From Cyprinodon diabolis (Eukaryota; Chordata; Actinopteri; Cyprinodontiformes; Cyprinodontidae), in the NCBI GenBank assembly GCA_030533445.1, contig CM060081.1, positions 20,009,611 to 20,073,610 on the forward strand: a stretch of 64,000 nucleotides of DNA. Direction: 5' to 3'. The notes beneath the pieces were generated by a model. It was not told the DNA's origin and made no database searches. It saw only the letters and a list, made by a program, of their open reading frames with translations. The position numbers and the translations under genes are program-made. Below, piece by piece: positions 21,119-31,292 of this stretch. Position 1 is the first letter of the stretch. Each line of letters starts with the position of its first letter.

Positions 21119-24100
21119 TCAACGACCGCCTCTTGGCGGTCCAGAAGATGTCGACGGGAGGGAGCTCTCATATTCCTCGATCAGAGACGGATCGAGGATA
21201 TAAGAGCCAGGAACCCATGTGCGGTCCTCCGGACCATAGCCCTCCCAATCGACGAAGTACTGCCAACCATATCCTCGCCGACGGGAGTCCACGATCCGGC
21301 GGACGGTGAAAGCAGGATGTCCATCGATGTCCCGGGCGGGTGGAGGGGAGTCGGATGGAGGGCACAGGGGGCTAGAAACGACTGGTTTAATCTGGGAGAC
21401 ATGGAACGTGGGATGGATGCGGAGACTCGGAGGAAGGTGCAGACGTACAGCAGAGGGGTTGATGATCTGGGCAACCTTGAATGGACCAATGAACCGGGGG
21501 GACAGTTTCCGAGACATCCCCTTGAGGGGAATGTCTCGTGTTGACAGCCATACCTCTTGGCCTATGGAGTAGTCAGGGGCCGGGCGTCTCTTGGAGTCAG
21601 CGAAGCGTTTGGTAGAGACTGAAGAGCGGTTGAGGGTGGCGATGGTGTCCTTCCAGACTCTCTGGCAACGACGGATGTGCTGATGGACTGACCGGACTGA
21701 GATCTCTCTCTCGTCTGCAGGGAAAAGTGGAGGCTGATAACCAATAGATACCTGGAACGGGGATAGACCACTAGAAGCAGACTTGAGTGAATTGTGGGCG
21801 TATTCGATCCAGGTCAGGTACTGACTCCAGTCAGTGGGGGTGTTTGAGGTCAGGCAGCGGAGAGTGGACTCTAGTTCCTGGTTCATTCTCTCCGTCTGCC
21901 CGTTTGACTGTGGGTTATAACCAGAGGTGAGTGAGGACTTACAGTTTAATGCTGAACAGAAGGCTTTCCAGACCTGTGAGATGAACTGTGGTCCGCGGTC
22001 GGAGAGAATTTCTTGTGGGATGCCATGGAGTCGGAAAACATGCATCACAAGAAGCTGGGCCGTCTGGAAAGCCGTGGGAAGTTTCCTGAGGGGAATTAAG
22101 TGACAAGCCTTTGAAAAACGGTCGACGATGGTTAAAATGGTGGACATACCTTTGGAAATCGGGAGACCAGTGACAAAACAACAGCTATATGAGACCAGGG
22201 ACGGGTTGGAACAGGTAGGGGATGCAGCAAACCAGAAGGTGGTTGGTGAGAGGTCTTGTTTCTGGCGTAGATGGGACATGCCAAAACGTACTCCTTTACG
22301 TCCTTGTGTATGGATGGCCACCAGAAACGTCTTGTAATCAAGGCAATCGTTCTGCTCACTCCAGGATGGGCGGAAAATTTAGCTGCATGCATCCGCTGGA
22401 TCAGATGGGATCTAACGGAAGATGGAACATAGGTTTTATTTGGAGGACCGTTACCTGGGTCAGGTTCAGAGGCTAGGGCAGAGTTGATGAGATCAGTGAT
22501 CTCCCAGGAAACCACTCCAACAGTACAGGAGGCAGGAAGAACTAGCTCGGGCGTCTCAGGTTGATCAGCAGAGTAAAGACGAGAGAGGGAATCGGGCTTG
22601 ACGTTCTTGGAACCAGGTCTGTAAGAGATTATGAGATTGAATCGGGAGAAAAACAATGACCATCTAGAATGACGTGGGTTAGCTTGTTTGGCGGATTGGA
22701 GATAGGCCAGGTTATTGTGGTCTGTCCAGACCAAAACTGGATGCTCGGCCCCCTCGAGCAAGTGTCTCCACTCCTCCAAGGCGAGTTTGATGGCTAGAAG
22801 TTCTCGATCTCCAACATCATAGTTTTGCTCCGCTGGTGAGTCTACGTGAAAAGAAGGCACAAGGATGAATCTTTTGGTCTGAGTCAAATTGTTGAGACAA
22901 AACTGCTCCAACACCGGAGTCTGAGGCATCCACCTCTAAGATAAACTGCTTAGAGGGGTCTGGCTGGATCAGAATGGGAGCTCTAGAAAACAGGTTCTTT
23001 AATTTCTCAAAAGCGTTCTGGGCCTCAGGTGTCCATTGAAATGTCTTCTTTACCAAAGTCAGAGTTGTGAGAGGTAGAGCTGTTTGACTGTAATTCATTA
23101 TGAAGCGTCTGTAAAAGTTTGCAAAACCAAGGAATCTCTGAAGCTGTTAGCGGTTTTCAGGTGTCAGCCAGTCCAGAACTGCCTTTATTTTGTCTTCGGA
23201 TGGCTTAACCTGCCCGCCCTCGAGCACAAACCCCAAAAAAGTAACAGATGATTGGTGAAATTCGCACTTCTCTGCCTTCACAAAGAGCTTGTTCTCCAAA
23301 AGTCTCTGAAGAACCAGACGGACATGTTTCTTATGCTCTGATAGGTTCTTGGAGTAGATCAAAATATCATCAATGTACACAAAAACGAACACATTAAAAA
23401 AATCTCTGAGGACGTCATTGACTAGAGCCTGAAAACAGGCAGGAGCGTTTGTGAGACCAAAAGGCATGACCAGATACTCAAATTGGCCTAAGGGGGTCTT
23501 AAAGGCTGTCTTCCATTCGTCTCCTTCTCTTATCCTAAGGAGGTGATAAGCATTTTTCAAATCGAGCCTGGTGAAAACTGTTGCACCCTGAACAGGTTCA
23601 AATGCTGATGCCAGTAATGGTAGTGGGTACTTATTTTTGACGGTTATCTGATTTAGGCCTCTGTAATCTATACAGGGTCGTAGGGAACCATCCTTCTTAC
23701 CCACAAAAAAGAAACCAGCACCAAGAGGAGAAGAAGATGGACGGATTATCCCAACAGCCAGAGACTCATTAAAATATTTCTCCATGGTCTCATGTTCAGG
23801 CTTAGAGATGTTATAAAGTCTACTGCTGGGCAGAGGAGCTCCTGGTAATAAGTCTATGGCGCAGTCATGTGGTCTGTGAGGTGGAAGAGACGTCACACTG
23901 ACCTTACTGAAGACTGGTGCCAGATCGTGATACTTGGGAGGAACAGAAGTAAGGTCAGGAGAGTCCATCTCCCCCCTACCTCTAGGGAACTGAACAGCAG
24001 GGGCTGCAGAACGAAGACATGTCTCGTGACAGGACGTGGACCAAGACTCAATGTGGCGTTCAGCCCAGTTGATATGGGGGTTATGTCGTTCCAGCCACTC

Positions 24101-24343
24101 GAATCCAAGAACCAGGGGGGATCATGCAGAAGGGAAAACAAAAAAGGTTAATGTCTCACGATGATTTCCAGAGATCAACAGTTCTAGAGGTTGTGTTTGA
24201 TGAGTGACTTGATGGAGTTTCTTTCCATCAATAGCGGATACTCTGAGAGGCTTGGATAACGGAATGGTTTCAAGATGTAATTGCTGGACCAGGTTAGCAT
24301 CAATGAGATTACTCTCACATCCGGAGTTAATGAAAGCAGACAA
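21119..24343 (-). pseudogene. pol: Gypsy pol: protease, RT, RNase H, integrase, chromodomain (broken)
   Basis: Sense order: a protease segment SAFINSGCESNLID (24270-24340), where the usual catalytic D[ST]G reads NSG; RT with [15 protein letters not shown] and catalytic YIDD at 23366-23377; RNase H with [19 protein letters not shown] and WTDHNNL; integrase with a zinc region ending CPIYARNK (second Cys of CPxC is Tyr), SDRGPQF and [10 protein letters not shown]-terminal chromodomain ([20 protein letters not shown] then [14 protein letters not shown]). Lesions: TGA at 24122-24124, TAA at 23147-23149, a frameshift near 22840-22850 in RNase H, and another near 22178-22181 that removes the first catalytic Asp of the integrase. 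The 400-codon open stretch from 22321 to 21119 (integrase core and chromodomain) is otherwise intact. Confidence 0.92.
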
Positions 24344-24430
24344 GGTGAGGTTCTGGTTAGAAAAAAAAAAGTGTAGCAGGTAACATCAGATGAGGAGCTT
24401 TTTCAGTTTTCAAATGGCCCGTCAGACTCC

Positions 24431-25486
24431 TCAATTCCTCTGACGGGCCCTGGCTTTTGACTTAGCCGGACATGAAGCTATGAAATGGCCAGTCTCACCA
24501 CAGTATAGACACAGATTGCCCCTAAATCGTCGTTGTCTTTCCTCACGGGTTAGCCTTGTGTGTCCAATCTGCATGGGTTCGGCCTCCGCTCCATCTGAGT
24601 GAGAGACTTGGACAGGCACAGAAAGAGTCTGGTTTTTAGACTTTGGCTTGGAAACAGGTTCTGTGGATCCAGAAAAAACAGAAGCATTATTTAATGCAGG
24701 GGCTGACACAGAAAAATTCAGACTTCTTTGTCTATTGTTGTTTCTAGTTCGGAGCCTGTTATCCAATCTGATGGTTAAACGGATTAATTCCTCCAAACTA
24801 GTCGGTTCGTCGATTGTGGCTAGTTCATCCTTGATGTTATCATTTAAGGCCTTAAAATATGCACTTTTGAGTGCACATTCGTTCCAACCAGAGGCTGCGG
24901 CTTTGACCCGGAAGTCGATGGAGAACTCAGCCACTGTGGAGTTTCCCTGTCTTAAATTCAGCAGGGCTCGAGAGTCAATGGTCTTATCTGTGTCGTGGTT
25001 AAATACTTGGGAAAACTCTGAAATGAACTCGGAAAAAGTACAAGTGAAACTGGATTCAGAGGAGAACCTTGCCTCTGACCATTCAAGGGCTCGTCCAGTG
25101 AGTTGAGAAAGAATAAATGATATTTTCTTTCTATCATTCGGAAAACTGTCAGGAGAATGTTCAAAAAGTAATCGACATTGGAATAAAAATCCCTTACAAT
25201 CTTTTTGATTACCTGAAAATCTTTCAGGCGGACTGGGACGGAACTCAGGAAGTGACGTCACAGCCGGTGACCTCGGAGGCAGAAGTGGATCCAGAAAAGA
25301 ACGGACTGCAGGTGTAGCGTTAGCACTTCCAAAATAGCTAGAGAGAGTTTGCAAAGTCTGGTTATGGTGTTCGGCATTCAACTCACGAAGGGTTTTGGCT
25401 TGACCATGGACCTGAGTCTCTAGTTCCTCAAGCCTCCTACGGAGGTGATCTGCTGGGCTTTGTGTTTGGCCGCAGTGCTCTGTCAT
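24431..25486 (-). CDS. gag: Gypsy Gag, 351 aa, intact
   Basis: Structural capsid/nucleocapsid protein of the Gypsy element; packages element RNA in cytoplasmic particles. An N-terminal coiled-coil-like stretch lies at about residues 14-45 (HLRRRLEELETQV...). The retrotransposon Gag core runs from about 85 to 250 (PPERFSGNQKDCKGF, TGRALEWSEARF). A CCHC zinc knuckle lies at residues 326-339 (C326, C329, H334, C339: CLYCGETGHFIASC). The start is well defined: the only upstream in-frame codons run into a TAA within the LTR, and the next Met is far downstream. The first two codons (ATG ACA) are the last bases of the 5' LTR, so the primer-binding site lies inside the gag coding sequence. Gag stops at 24431-24433, and pol resumes after a 10-T run near 24361, suggesting a frameshift or separate translation. 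Confidence 0.9.
   Translation of the reverse strand: MTEHCGQTQSPADHLRRRLEELETQVHGQAKTLRELNAEHHNQTLQTLSSYFGSANATPAVRSFLDPLLPPRSPAVTSLPEFRPSPPERFSGNQKDCKGFLFQCRLLFEHSPDSFPNDRKKISFILSQLTGRALEWSEARFSSESSFTCTFSEFISEFSQVFNHDTDKTIDSRALLNLRQGNSTVAEFSIDFRVKAAASGWNECALKSAYFKALNDNIKDELATIDEPTSLEELIRLTIRLDNRLRTRNNNRQRSLNFSVSAPALNNASVFSGSTEPVSKPKSKNQTLSVPVQVSHSDGAEAEPMQIGHTRLTREERQRRFRGNLCLYCGETGHFIASCPAKSKARARQRN
25469..25479 (-). other. Primer-binding site, self-priming type
   Basis: Sense AGCACTGCGGC starts one base after the 5' LTR. It does not look like a tRNA 3'-end complement (no TGG start). It can pair with GCCGCAGTGTT at 26036-26046 in the LTR: 9 Watson-Crick pairs, one G-U and one A-U. That LTR site lies 25-30 nt downstream of a TATA box, where the transcript should begin. 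Confidence 0.75.
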
Positions 25487-26189
25487 GATGGGTTTAGGTT
25501 CTTAGCCCATATGCAGAACACAACGGAGGCTGGGTAAAAGTTAAACAAGGTTTATTGAATGTTTTACAATAAGAGACAATGTACTGGGTCAGGTGCTGGT
25601 CCAGGCTGGTTCACAGAAGTCTGCTGAGAAGATAGTTTGATTAGAAGGCAGGCTGATGAGAATGAGTCTTTGATCATTCAGAATTATACCTATACTGAAT
25701 CCGAGCTTCTCTTTGAGAGAGAGGGAACCGTTGGGTCCAGCGACTGTTTGTTCAGCAGAGTTCCAGAGCAGCTGCAGCATCTAGCTTCTGACTTTAATGG
25801 CAGACCTTGATCAGAGTTTCCAGCTCTTAACTAAGAGCAGCAGGGGAATCCACATAGGAATCTTCAGGTTTGGCTCTCCAGGGCAGATTGGCAGGTTAAG
25901 CTCATCCAGAGCTTCTGGCTAGAGACAGGTTTCCTGTGAGGCAAAAACAGAAGAGAGTTAGAATCTGATCTCTCTCCAGAGATAGCTAAGATTCTTTTCA
26001 GTTTCAAGGCTCAGGTTGCTAACCAAACTAAGGTCAACACTGCGGCGTCGAAGCAAGGTCTGGCAGCTGGTTATAAAGGGCAGGTCTCCCAATGAGTAGA
26101 TGCGTCTCAGGTGTGCTGGAAGACTCCAGCTCCAGGAGACCCACGGCGCACTCTGCTGGAGGAAGGTGGTACAGCTCCAGATCCCAACA
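25481..26189 (-). repeat. 5' LTR of the Gypsy provirus
   Basis: 709 bp. Contains the promoter (CCCTTTATAA at 26071-26080 in reverse) and, near its sense 3' end, CAATAAACC as the poly(A) signal. Its last bases supply the gag ATG. Confidence 0.95.
26036..26080 (-). promoter_or_regulatory. LTR core promoter and predicted transcript 5' end
   Basis: Sense order: TTTATAA (TATA box, 26071-26077), about 25-30 nt, then GCCGCAGTGTT (26046 down to 26036). The latter is the segment complementary to the primer-binding site, so the TATA spacing and the priming complementarity point to the same start. The 3' LTR has the same sequence at 20956-21000. Confidence 0.7.
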
Positions 26190-26194
26190 AAAAC

Positions 26195-26832
26195 ATTCCT
26201 CATTAATATTGCTAAGGTAACAAGGTAAAGATGCATGAAATCTACGAAAAGAACGAACGACTTGTTGGAAAAAAAAATAATACAGTTGTGAAGGAGAAAA
26301 TGAAGGTTGTGAATGTAGATCAGGGTGGTACTTGTTGGTACTCTGACAGCAATCTTGTCTTGTATTTTGACTGAAGTTTATACTTTTTCTCGTGGGGAGA
26401 CATCCTCTGAACCACTGTACGTGATCAAAATCAAAACCATGAAGTGTTTCCATTGTTGTTTTGCATCGGACTATTCCATGTTTCTTCGAGTTACTGTTGG
26501 ACCAAGTGGACCAGGATCCTGAACCTGAGTTGGACAGAATGGCGCCTTTTTCTCTCTCCACCTGGATGAACCACAGTACACCTTTTTCATTTTTTGATTC
26601 TTTAATTGGGTACTTTGGGCAAGAATATGTCCTTAATTTCAAATCCTGGTGGATTCATATCAAGAGTTCTGAACTGCTGCTTCACCTGGCTTGGGTGTAA
26701 ATAAGTGTGCTCAGTTTTGTGTGAGCTATTGGTACTGAGTGGTTTTACTCTGTTGTGACAAAATGATGCTTACCCAAAGCCAATAGTGATCATCTTTCAC
26801 CAATTCTATAACCAAGGGTTGGTTTCTAGATA
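26195..26832. other. No recognised feature between Gypsy and Tc1
   Basis: Non-coding; short open frames only. Confidence 0.5.
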
Positions 26833-28080
26833 CACTATATTGCCAAAAGTATTTGCTCACCCATCCAAATTATTGGAATCAGGTGTTCCAATCACTTCCA
26901 TGGCCACAGGTGTATAAATTCAAGCACCTAGGCATGCAGACTGTTTTTACAAACATTTGTGAAAGAATGGGTCGCTCTCAGGAGCTCAGTGAATTCCAGC
27001 GTGGAACTGTGATAGGATGCCACCTGTGCAACAAATCCAGTCGTGAAATTTCCTCGCTCCTAAATATTCCACAGTCAACTGTCAGCTGTATTATAAGAAA
27101 ATGGAAGTGTTTGGGAACGACAGCAACTCAGCCACGAAGTGGTAGGCCACGTAAACTGACGGAGCGGGGTCAGCGGATGCTGAAGCGCATAGTGCGAAGA
27201 GGTCGCCAACTTTCTGCAGAGTCAATCACTACAGACCTCCAAACTTCATGTGGCCTTCAGATTAGCTCAAGAACAGTGCGCAGAGAGCTTCATGGAATGG
27301 GTTTCCATGGTCGAGCAGCTGCATCCAAGCCATACATAACCAAGTGCAATGCAAAGCGTCGGATGCGGTGGTGTAAAGCACGCCGCCACTGGACTCTAGA
27401 GCAGTGGAGACGCGTTCTCTGGAGTGACGAATCGCGCTTCTCCATCTGGCAATCTGATGGACGGGTCTGGGTTTGGCGGTTGCCAGGAGAACGGTACTTG
27501 TCTGACTGCATTGTGCCAAGTGTAAAGTTTGGTGGAGGGGGGATTATGGTGTGGGGTTGTTTTTCAGGAGCTGGGCTTGGCCCCTTAGTTCCAGTGAAAG
27601 GAACTCTGAATGCTTCAGCATACCAAGACATTTTGGACAATTCCATGCTCCCAACTTTGTGGGAACAGTTTGGAGCTGGCCCCTTCCTCTTCCAACATGA
27701 CTGTGCACCAGTGCACAAAGCAAGGTCCATAAAGACATGGATGACAGAGTCTGGTGTGGATGAACTTGACTGGCCTGCACAGAGTCCTGACCTCAACCCG
27801 ATAGAACACCTTTGGGATGAATTAGAGCGGAGACTGAGAGCCAGGCCTTCTCGTCCAACATCAGTGTGCGACCTCACAAATGCGCTTCTGGAAGAATGGT
27901 CAAAAATTCCCATAAACACACTCCTAAACCTTGTGGACAGCCTTCCCAGAAGAGTTGAAGCTGTTCTAGCTGCAAAGGGTGGACCGACGTCATATTGAAC
28001 CCTATGGATTAGGAACGGGATGTCACTTAAGCTCATATGTGAGTCAAGGCAGGTGAGCAAATACTTTTGGCAATATAGTG
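26833..28080 (+). mobile_element. Tc1-like DNA transposon, apparently complete
   Basis: 1248 bp, flanked by TA on both sides (26831-26832, 28081-28082). The terminal inverted repeats are 29 bp and identical: CACTATATTGCCAAAAGTAT then TTGCTCACC at the left, and the exact reverse complement at the right. It encloses one uninterrupted transposase frame. Nothing in the element is visibly damaged. Perfect terminal repeats and an open frame point to recent insertion compared with the other repeats here. Confidence 0.95.
26967..27998 (+). CDS. Tc1/mariner transposase, 343 aa, DD34E
   Basis: Cut-and-paste transposase that binds the element's terminal repeats and catalyses excision and integration at TA in the nucleus. 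The N-terminal helix-turn-helix region spans about residues 1-48 ([13 protein letters not shown]...[10 protein letters not shown]), followed by a GRPRK basic motif at 59-63 and a second HTH to about 112. Catalytic residues are D154 (LWSDESRF), D245 (FQHDCAPVH) and E280 ([14 protein letters not shown]), with 34 residues between the second D and the E. The glycine-rich [11 protein letters not shown] box is at 189-199. Length matches the usual about 340 aa. The open frame extends 38 codons upstream to 26853, but I chose 26967 because family proteins begin MGRS at the HTH and the upstream part lies in the terminal repeat region. Confidence 0.93.
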   Translation: MGRSQELSEFQRGTVIGCHLCNKSSREISSLLNIPQSTVSCIIRKWKCLGTTATQPRSGRPRKLTERGQRMLKRIVRRGRQLSAESITTDLQTSCGLQISSRTVRRELHGMGFHGRAAASKPYITKCNAKRRMRWCKARRHWTLEQWRRVLWSDESRFSIWQSDGRVWVWRLPGERYLSDCIVPSVKFGGGGIMVWGCFSGAGLGPLVPVKGTLNASAYQDILDNSMLPTLWEQFGAGPFLFQHDCAPVHKARSIKTWMTESGVDELDWPAQSPDLNPIEHLWDELERRLRARPSRPTSVCDLTNALLEEWSKIPINTLLNLVDSLPRRVEAVLAAKGGPTSY

Positions 28081-28082
28081 TA

Positions 28083-28361
28083 TGTCTGTGTGTAATCATA
28101 GCCAACACATTATCCCTAAAATAGAAAACAAAAATGATAGTTAGCAACAGCTGCATTAATGCAATAATCACAGGTAACTTCTTCTAACTTTTTCTATAAA
28201 AAATAATTGACTCTGGTGCAGGTGAGCTTATATCAGTCCTGGCTATGGTTAGTCTCAGAGGTCTGCTGGTTGCCAAGGTCCTCTCAATGTAAGAAATATT
28301 TTTTTAATTGCACACTAAATCAGTAATTAAGCCATATAGTGAAACTTAAAAGTATAATGTT
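28083..28361. other. AT-rich spacer
   Basis: No feature seen. Confidence 0.4.
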
Positions 28362-28525
28362 CTGGGGCATCCAGGTGGCTCAGTGAATAGCAGGCACAAC
28401 CCATGTACCGAGAGCTTAGTCCTCAACGTGGCCCACCTGGGATGGAATCCGTCCTGTGGTCCTTTGTCGCATGTCTCTCCCCCTCTCTCATACCCTGTTT
28501 CCTGTCAGCCTACTTTCAAAGAAGA
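28362..28525 (+). repeat. tRNA-derived SINE (copy 1)
   Basis: A-box-like ggtggctcagtgaat at 28374-28388 and B-box-like gggatggaatcc at 28439-28450, then a C/T-rich body (tctctccccctctctcatac) and cctgtcagcctactttcaaa, the usual 3' part of a widespread teleost SINE. A shorter copy with ggtggcgcagtgg is at 41039-41100. Confidence 0.7.
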
Positions 28526-28526
28526 A

Positions 28527-28559
28527 GATCGAGGTGTTTTCCAAGAAAACACCTCGATC
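28527..28559. repeat. Perfect 15-bp inverted repeat with 3-base loop
   Basis: gatcgaggtgttttc at 28527-28541 and its exact complement at 28545-28559, separated by caa. It directly follows the SINE. Confidence 0.9.
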
Positions 28560-30540
28560 GCACCCCGTCCACTTTATACTTAGATACTAGTTTCTGTTTG
28601 TTTATTAAATGTGATTCAATGAAATAGTTTTCATTTTGTGATTTTAAAGTTTAAAAATCTAAATAGTTTCCTGAGCATGATTACATACATGTGTTCTTGT
28701 AAATTGAATAAAATACTTGGAATCTATTTCAAAAGCTTGGGGAAAACAACACATAAATCTGCAAAGCACACAACACTTAAGTGAGTCCCAAACACCAAAC
28801 CATGTGCTGCATACTGCAGGAGGATAATGAATGTCAAAACAGTTGTATAAACAGAGTTTGGCTCTGCTCAAGGCCTGACATAGCTACAATGCACCAAAAG
28901 GCTTCACTGCCCATCCAATGTTGAGATGGAAGCACATTAAAGCAGACTGCACTACAAAAAGCTGCCTCTGTCTAGTGCATTCCTGTAATGAGGTTGGGGA
29001 CTGTCAACAGGCTTTCCTGGTGCTTCTTCAGCCAACCAGGGAGCTTGCTCCCAATCCACAGTCTATTCCCTGTGGGCCTGCCACACACTTTGCACTGGCT
29101 GCACCGATTAATCAAACAGGGCTTCTGCTGCTCTCTTTTGCATTTTTTTTCTAGATTGCAGTCCTTGAAAAGTGGGCCTGACACTGCAATAATTGCCAGC
29201 TCTACTAGCATCATTAGCAAGGCTAAACAAGGGTGGTAATTCCATGCTATAATTAAATACTTGCAGCAGCAGAACTCCGACAACATTATGGACATGTGTC
29301 ACCACACAAAATATTTGTCGTAAGGAAGTTCCATTCTTCTTCTGTGACATGTTCCCTTCCTCTTCTGTGTTGAATGTTGTCTGTCCTACATTTGCTAAAG
29401 AATATTTCATAATAAAATACATACTGAAGGACAGGATATTTTGTTAGAACCAAGAGTTGTGAAAATGAAGGAGGGAAGGAACAATATTAGACAAGGTGCT
29501 ATAGAGAAAACATAATATAAAATTCAGGGCAATTAAGCTGAACTGACCCAAGCACAGTTAAGCCAAAGACACAAAACTATGAAGAGAGAACTGAAATCAA
29601 TTCACCTTATTTTTTTGTTCAAAGCGAGCTCTGAGGAGTCGACATTATAGCTTTCCGACTGTCCAATATTTGTATTTTTTTCATTCAGATTGAATTTCAA
29701 CTGCAAACGTAAAAGATTATTTCAAAAAATCACCAGCATATTCATTTTCCATTCAAGATGTCTAATAATTGCATCAACAGTAGAAACATATTTCAACTTT
29801 TTTTTAAGTTCCTTATTTTTTATGCAACATTCAGTAAGACGTGAAATACTTTAACTGATGTTTCCATGTAAATTAATACATTTTTTACTAAGTGATTTTT
29901 AAAACCCTTTCAATGGGTTTAGCCATGTACTATGTCTATAAAAATACAAAACACACAAAAAAATATTTATCTTCAAATAAAAAATGCATGGAAATTTTTG
30001 TCCTAATAGTGTTTAGAACTTAATATAGAGAAAATAGGGGTCAAACACAAAAATAGAATACAAGCCAAAATAATTCAATAATTTAATTATAAAATCTTTG
30101 TATACAACCAGAATGAGCTACCGGCATAGACATTTGCAAAGTCATATTATATGACTAGGTACTTTGCCAAAGCCATTGTTGTGTCCTTTTACAAGACACA
30201 TCCTCATCTTGCCGGTGGGTAGAGGCCCTTTGAGCCCCTTGCTTCTGTCACAGCTGTGACTGCATTATAGTTGCAACCATAAGCCCATTAATGAATGAAT
30301 GACTGACTGCTTTGTGCTTTGTGTCATGACTTTGTTTAGTTTTCTAACTCACATGGAAGAAACTGTCAGGAAAAAGCAGATAAATGGTACTTGAAGGGTG
30401 CGTTTAAATCCTGTGACTGCATCCTCTGAAGGACCCAGTCTAGGATAAGATAAGATACCGGTACCTGAAGATAAGAAGAATTTGGCTATAGATTCAAATA
30501 GGCATGGCCTTCTCTGGCTGTCACCACCCCTCACATTTAA
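28560..30540. other. Non-coding DNA, no recognised feature
   Basis: AT-rich with scattered short open frames. No exon with convincing splice sites and no repeat ends recognised. Confidence 0.45.
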
Positions 30541-31292
30541 GATGAAAGTATTCTGCCGCACCAGTATTGACTATTTTTTTCTACCTAAAAATATTTTAGG
30601 ACAAGTTGCTTCATGTAAAATAGGACACATTGTTGTATCTGACCATGTTGCAGTGTATTTAAATTTTACCCTTAATAATGCTGAGATTAAATCAAATCAC
30701 TTCGAGAATAAACCCTTTAATTTTAAAAGATGAAAAATTTGCTGAGTATTTTAGAACACAATTCAAACAATTTCTTGCTAGAGAAAATTAATGCAGCTTT
30801 CTTTGAATTTTACAAAGAATTTTATCAATCTGAGCAATGTGAAAACTCCCAATCTTTAATGAAAGCATTTTTCTCAAAGATGAAATTGCCCAATCTACCA
30901 GAGGGCAAAAAGAAAGACCTAAATACAGAAATATCTGAGGCTGAGGTGGAAAGAGCTATCAGATCCCTCCAGGGACAGAAAGCACCGGGCCCAGACCGGC
31001 TTACTTCGGAATTCTATAAAACATTTAAGCATCTGCTGTTAAAGCCCTACCTATCTATACTGAATGACTAATTTGATAACGGTGTCCTCCCCCCGTCCCT
31101 TCGGAAAGCAAATATATCATTAATTCTTAAGAAATCAAAACCTCCAGAAAACTGTGGTTCCTACAGACCTATTTCATTGCTTAATGTGGATTTGAAAATA
31201 CTATCCAAAATCCTACACGCTTGGAAAACCTTCTACCCATCTTGATAGGCATAGACCAAACAGGTTTTATCAAGGGTCATAATTCCTGTAAC

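Larger units (their letters stand above)
20404..26194 (-). mobile_element. Ty3/Gypsy chromovirus (Sushi-like) provirus with target duplication
   Basis: Complete insertion on the minus strand: 3' LTR 20409-21107, pol 21119-24343, gag 24431-25486, 5' LTR 25481-26189. A perfect 5-bp target duplication, aaaac, lies at 20404-20408 and 26190-26194. The LTRs start TGTTGGGATC and end CATGACA in sense orientation. They differ by about 13-15 substitutions by eye plus a 10-bp indel (extra ggtccaggct-like bases in the 5' LTR), roughly 2 percent. The order Gag, PR, RT, RNase H, IN and chromodomain places it in the chromoviruses. Pol carries two in-frame stops and two frameshifts, so this copy cannot make a full polyprotein. 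Confidence 0.95.

Noticed and set aside
27290..28171. A 293-codon minus-strand frame opposite the Tc1 transposase
   Set aside because: It is the antisense shadow of an intact transposase with complete catalytic motifs and crosses the terminal repeat.
28374..28450. A true tRNA gene from A- and B-box-like words
   Set aside because: The boxes are degenerate and no cloverleaf or anticodon stem can be formed; this is a tRNA-derived SINE head.
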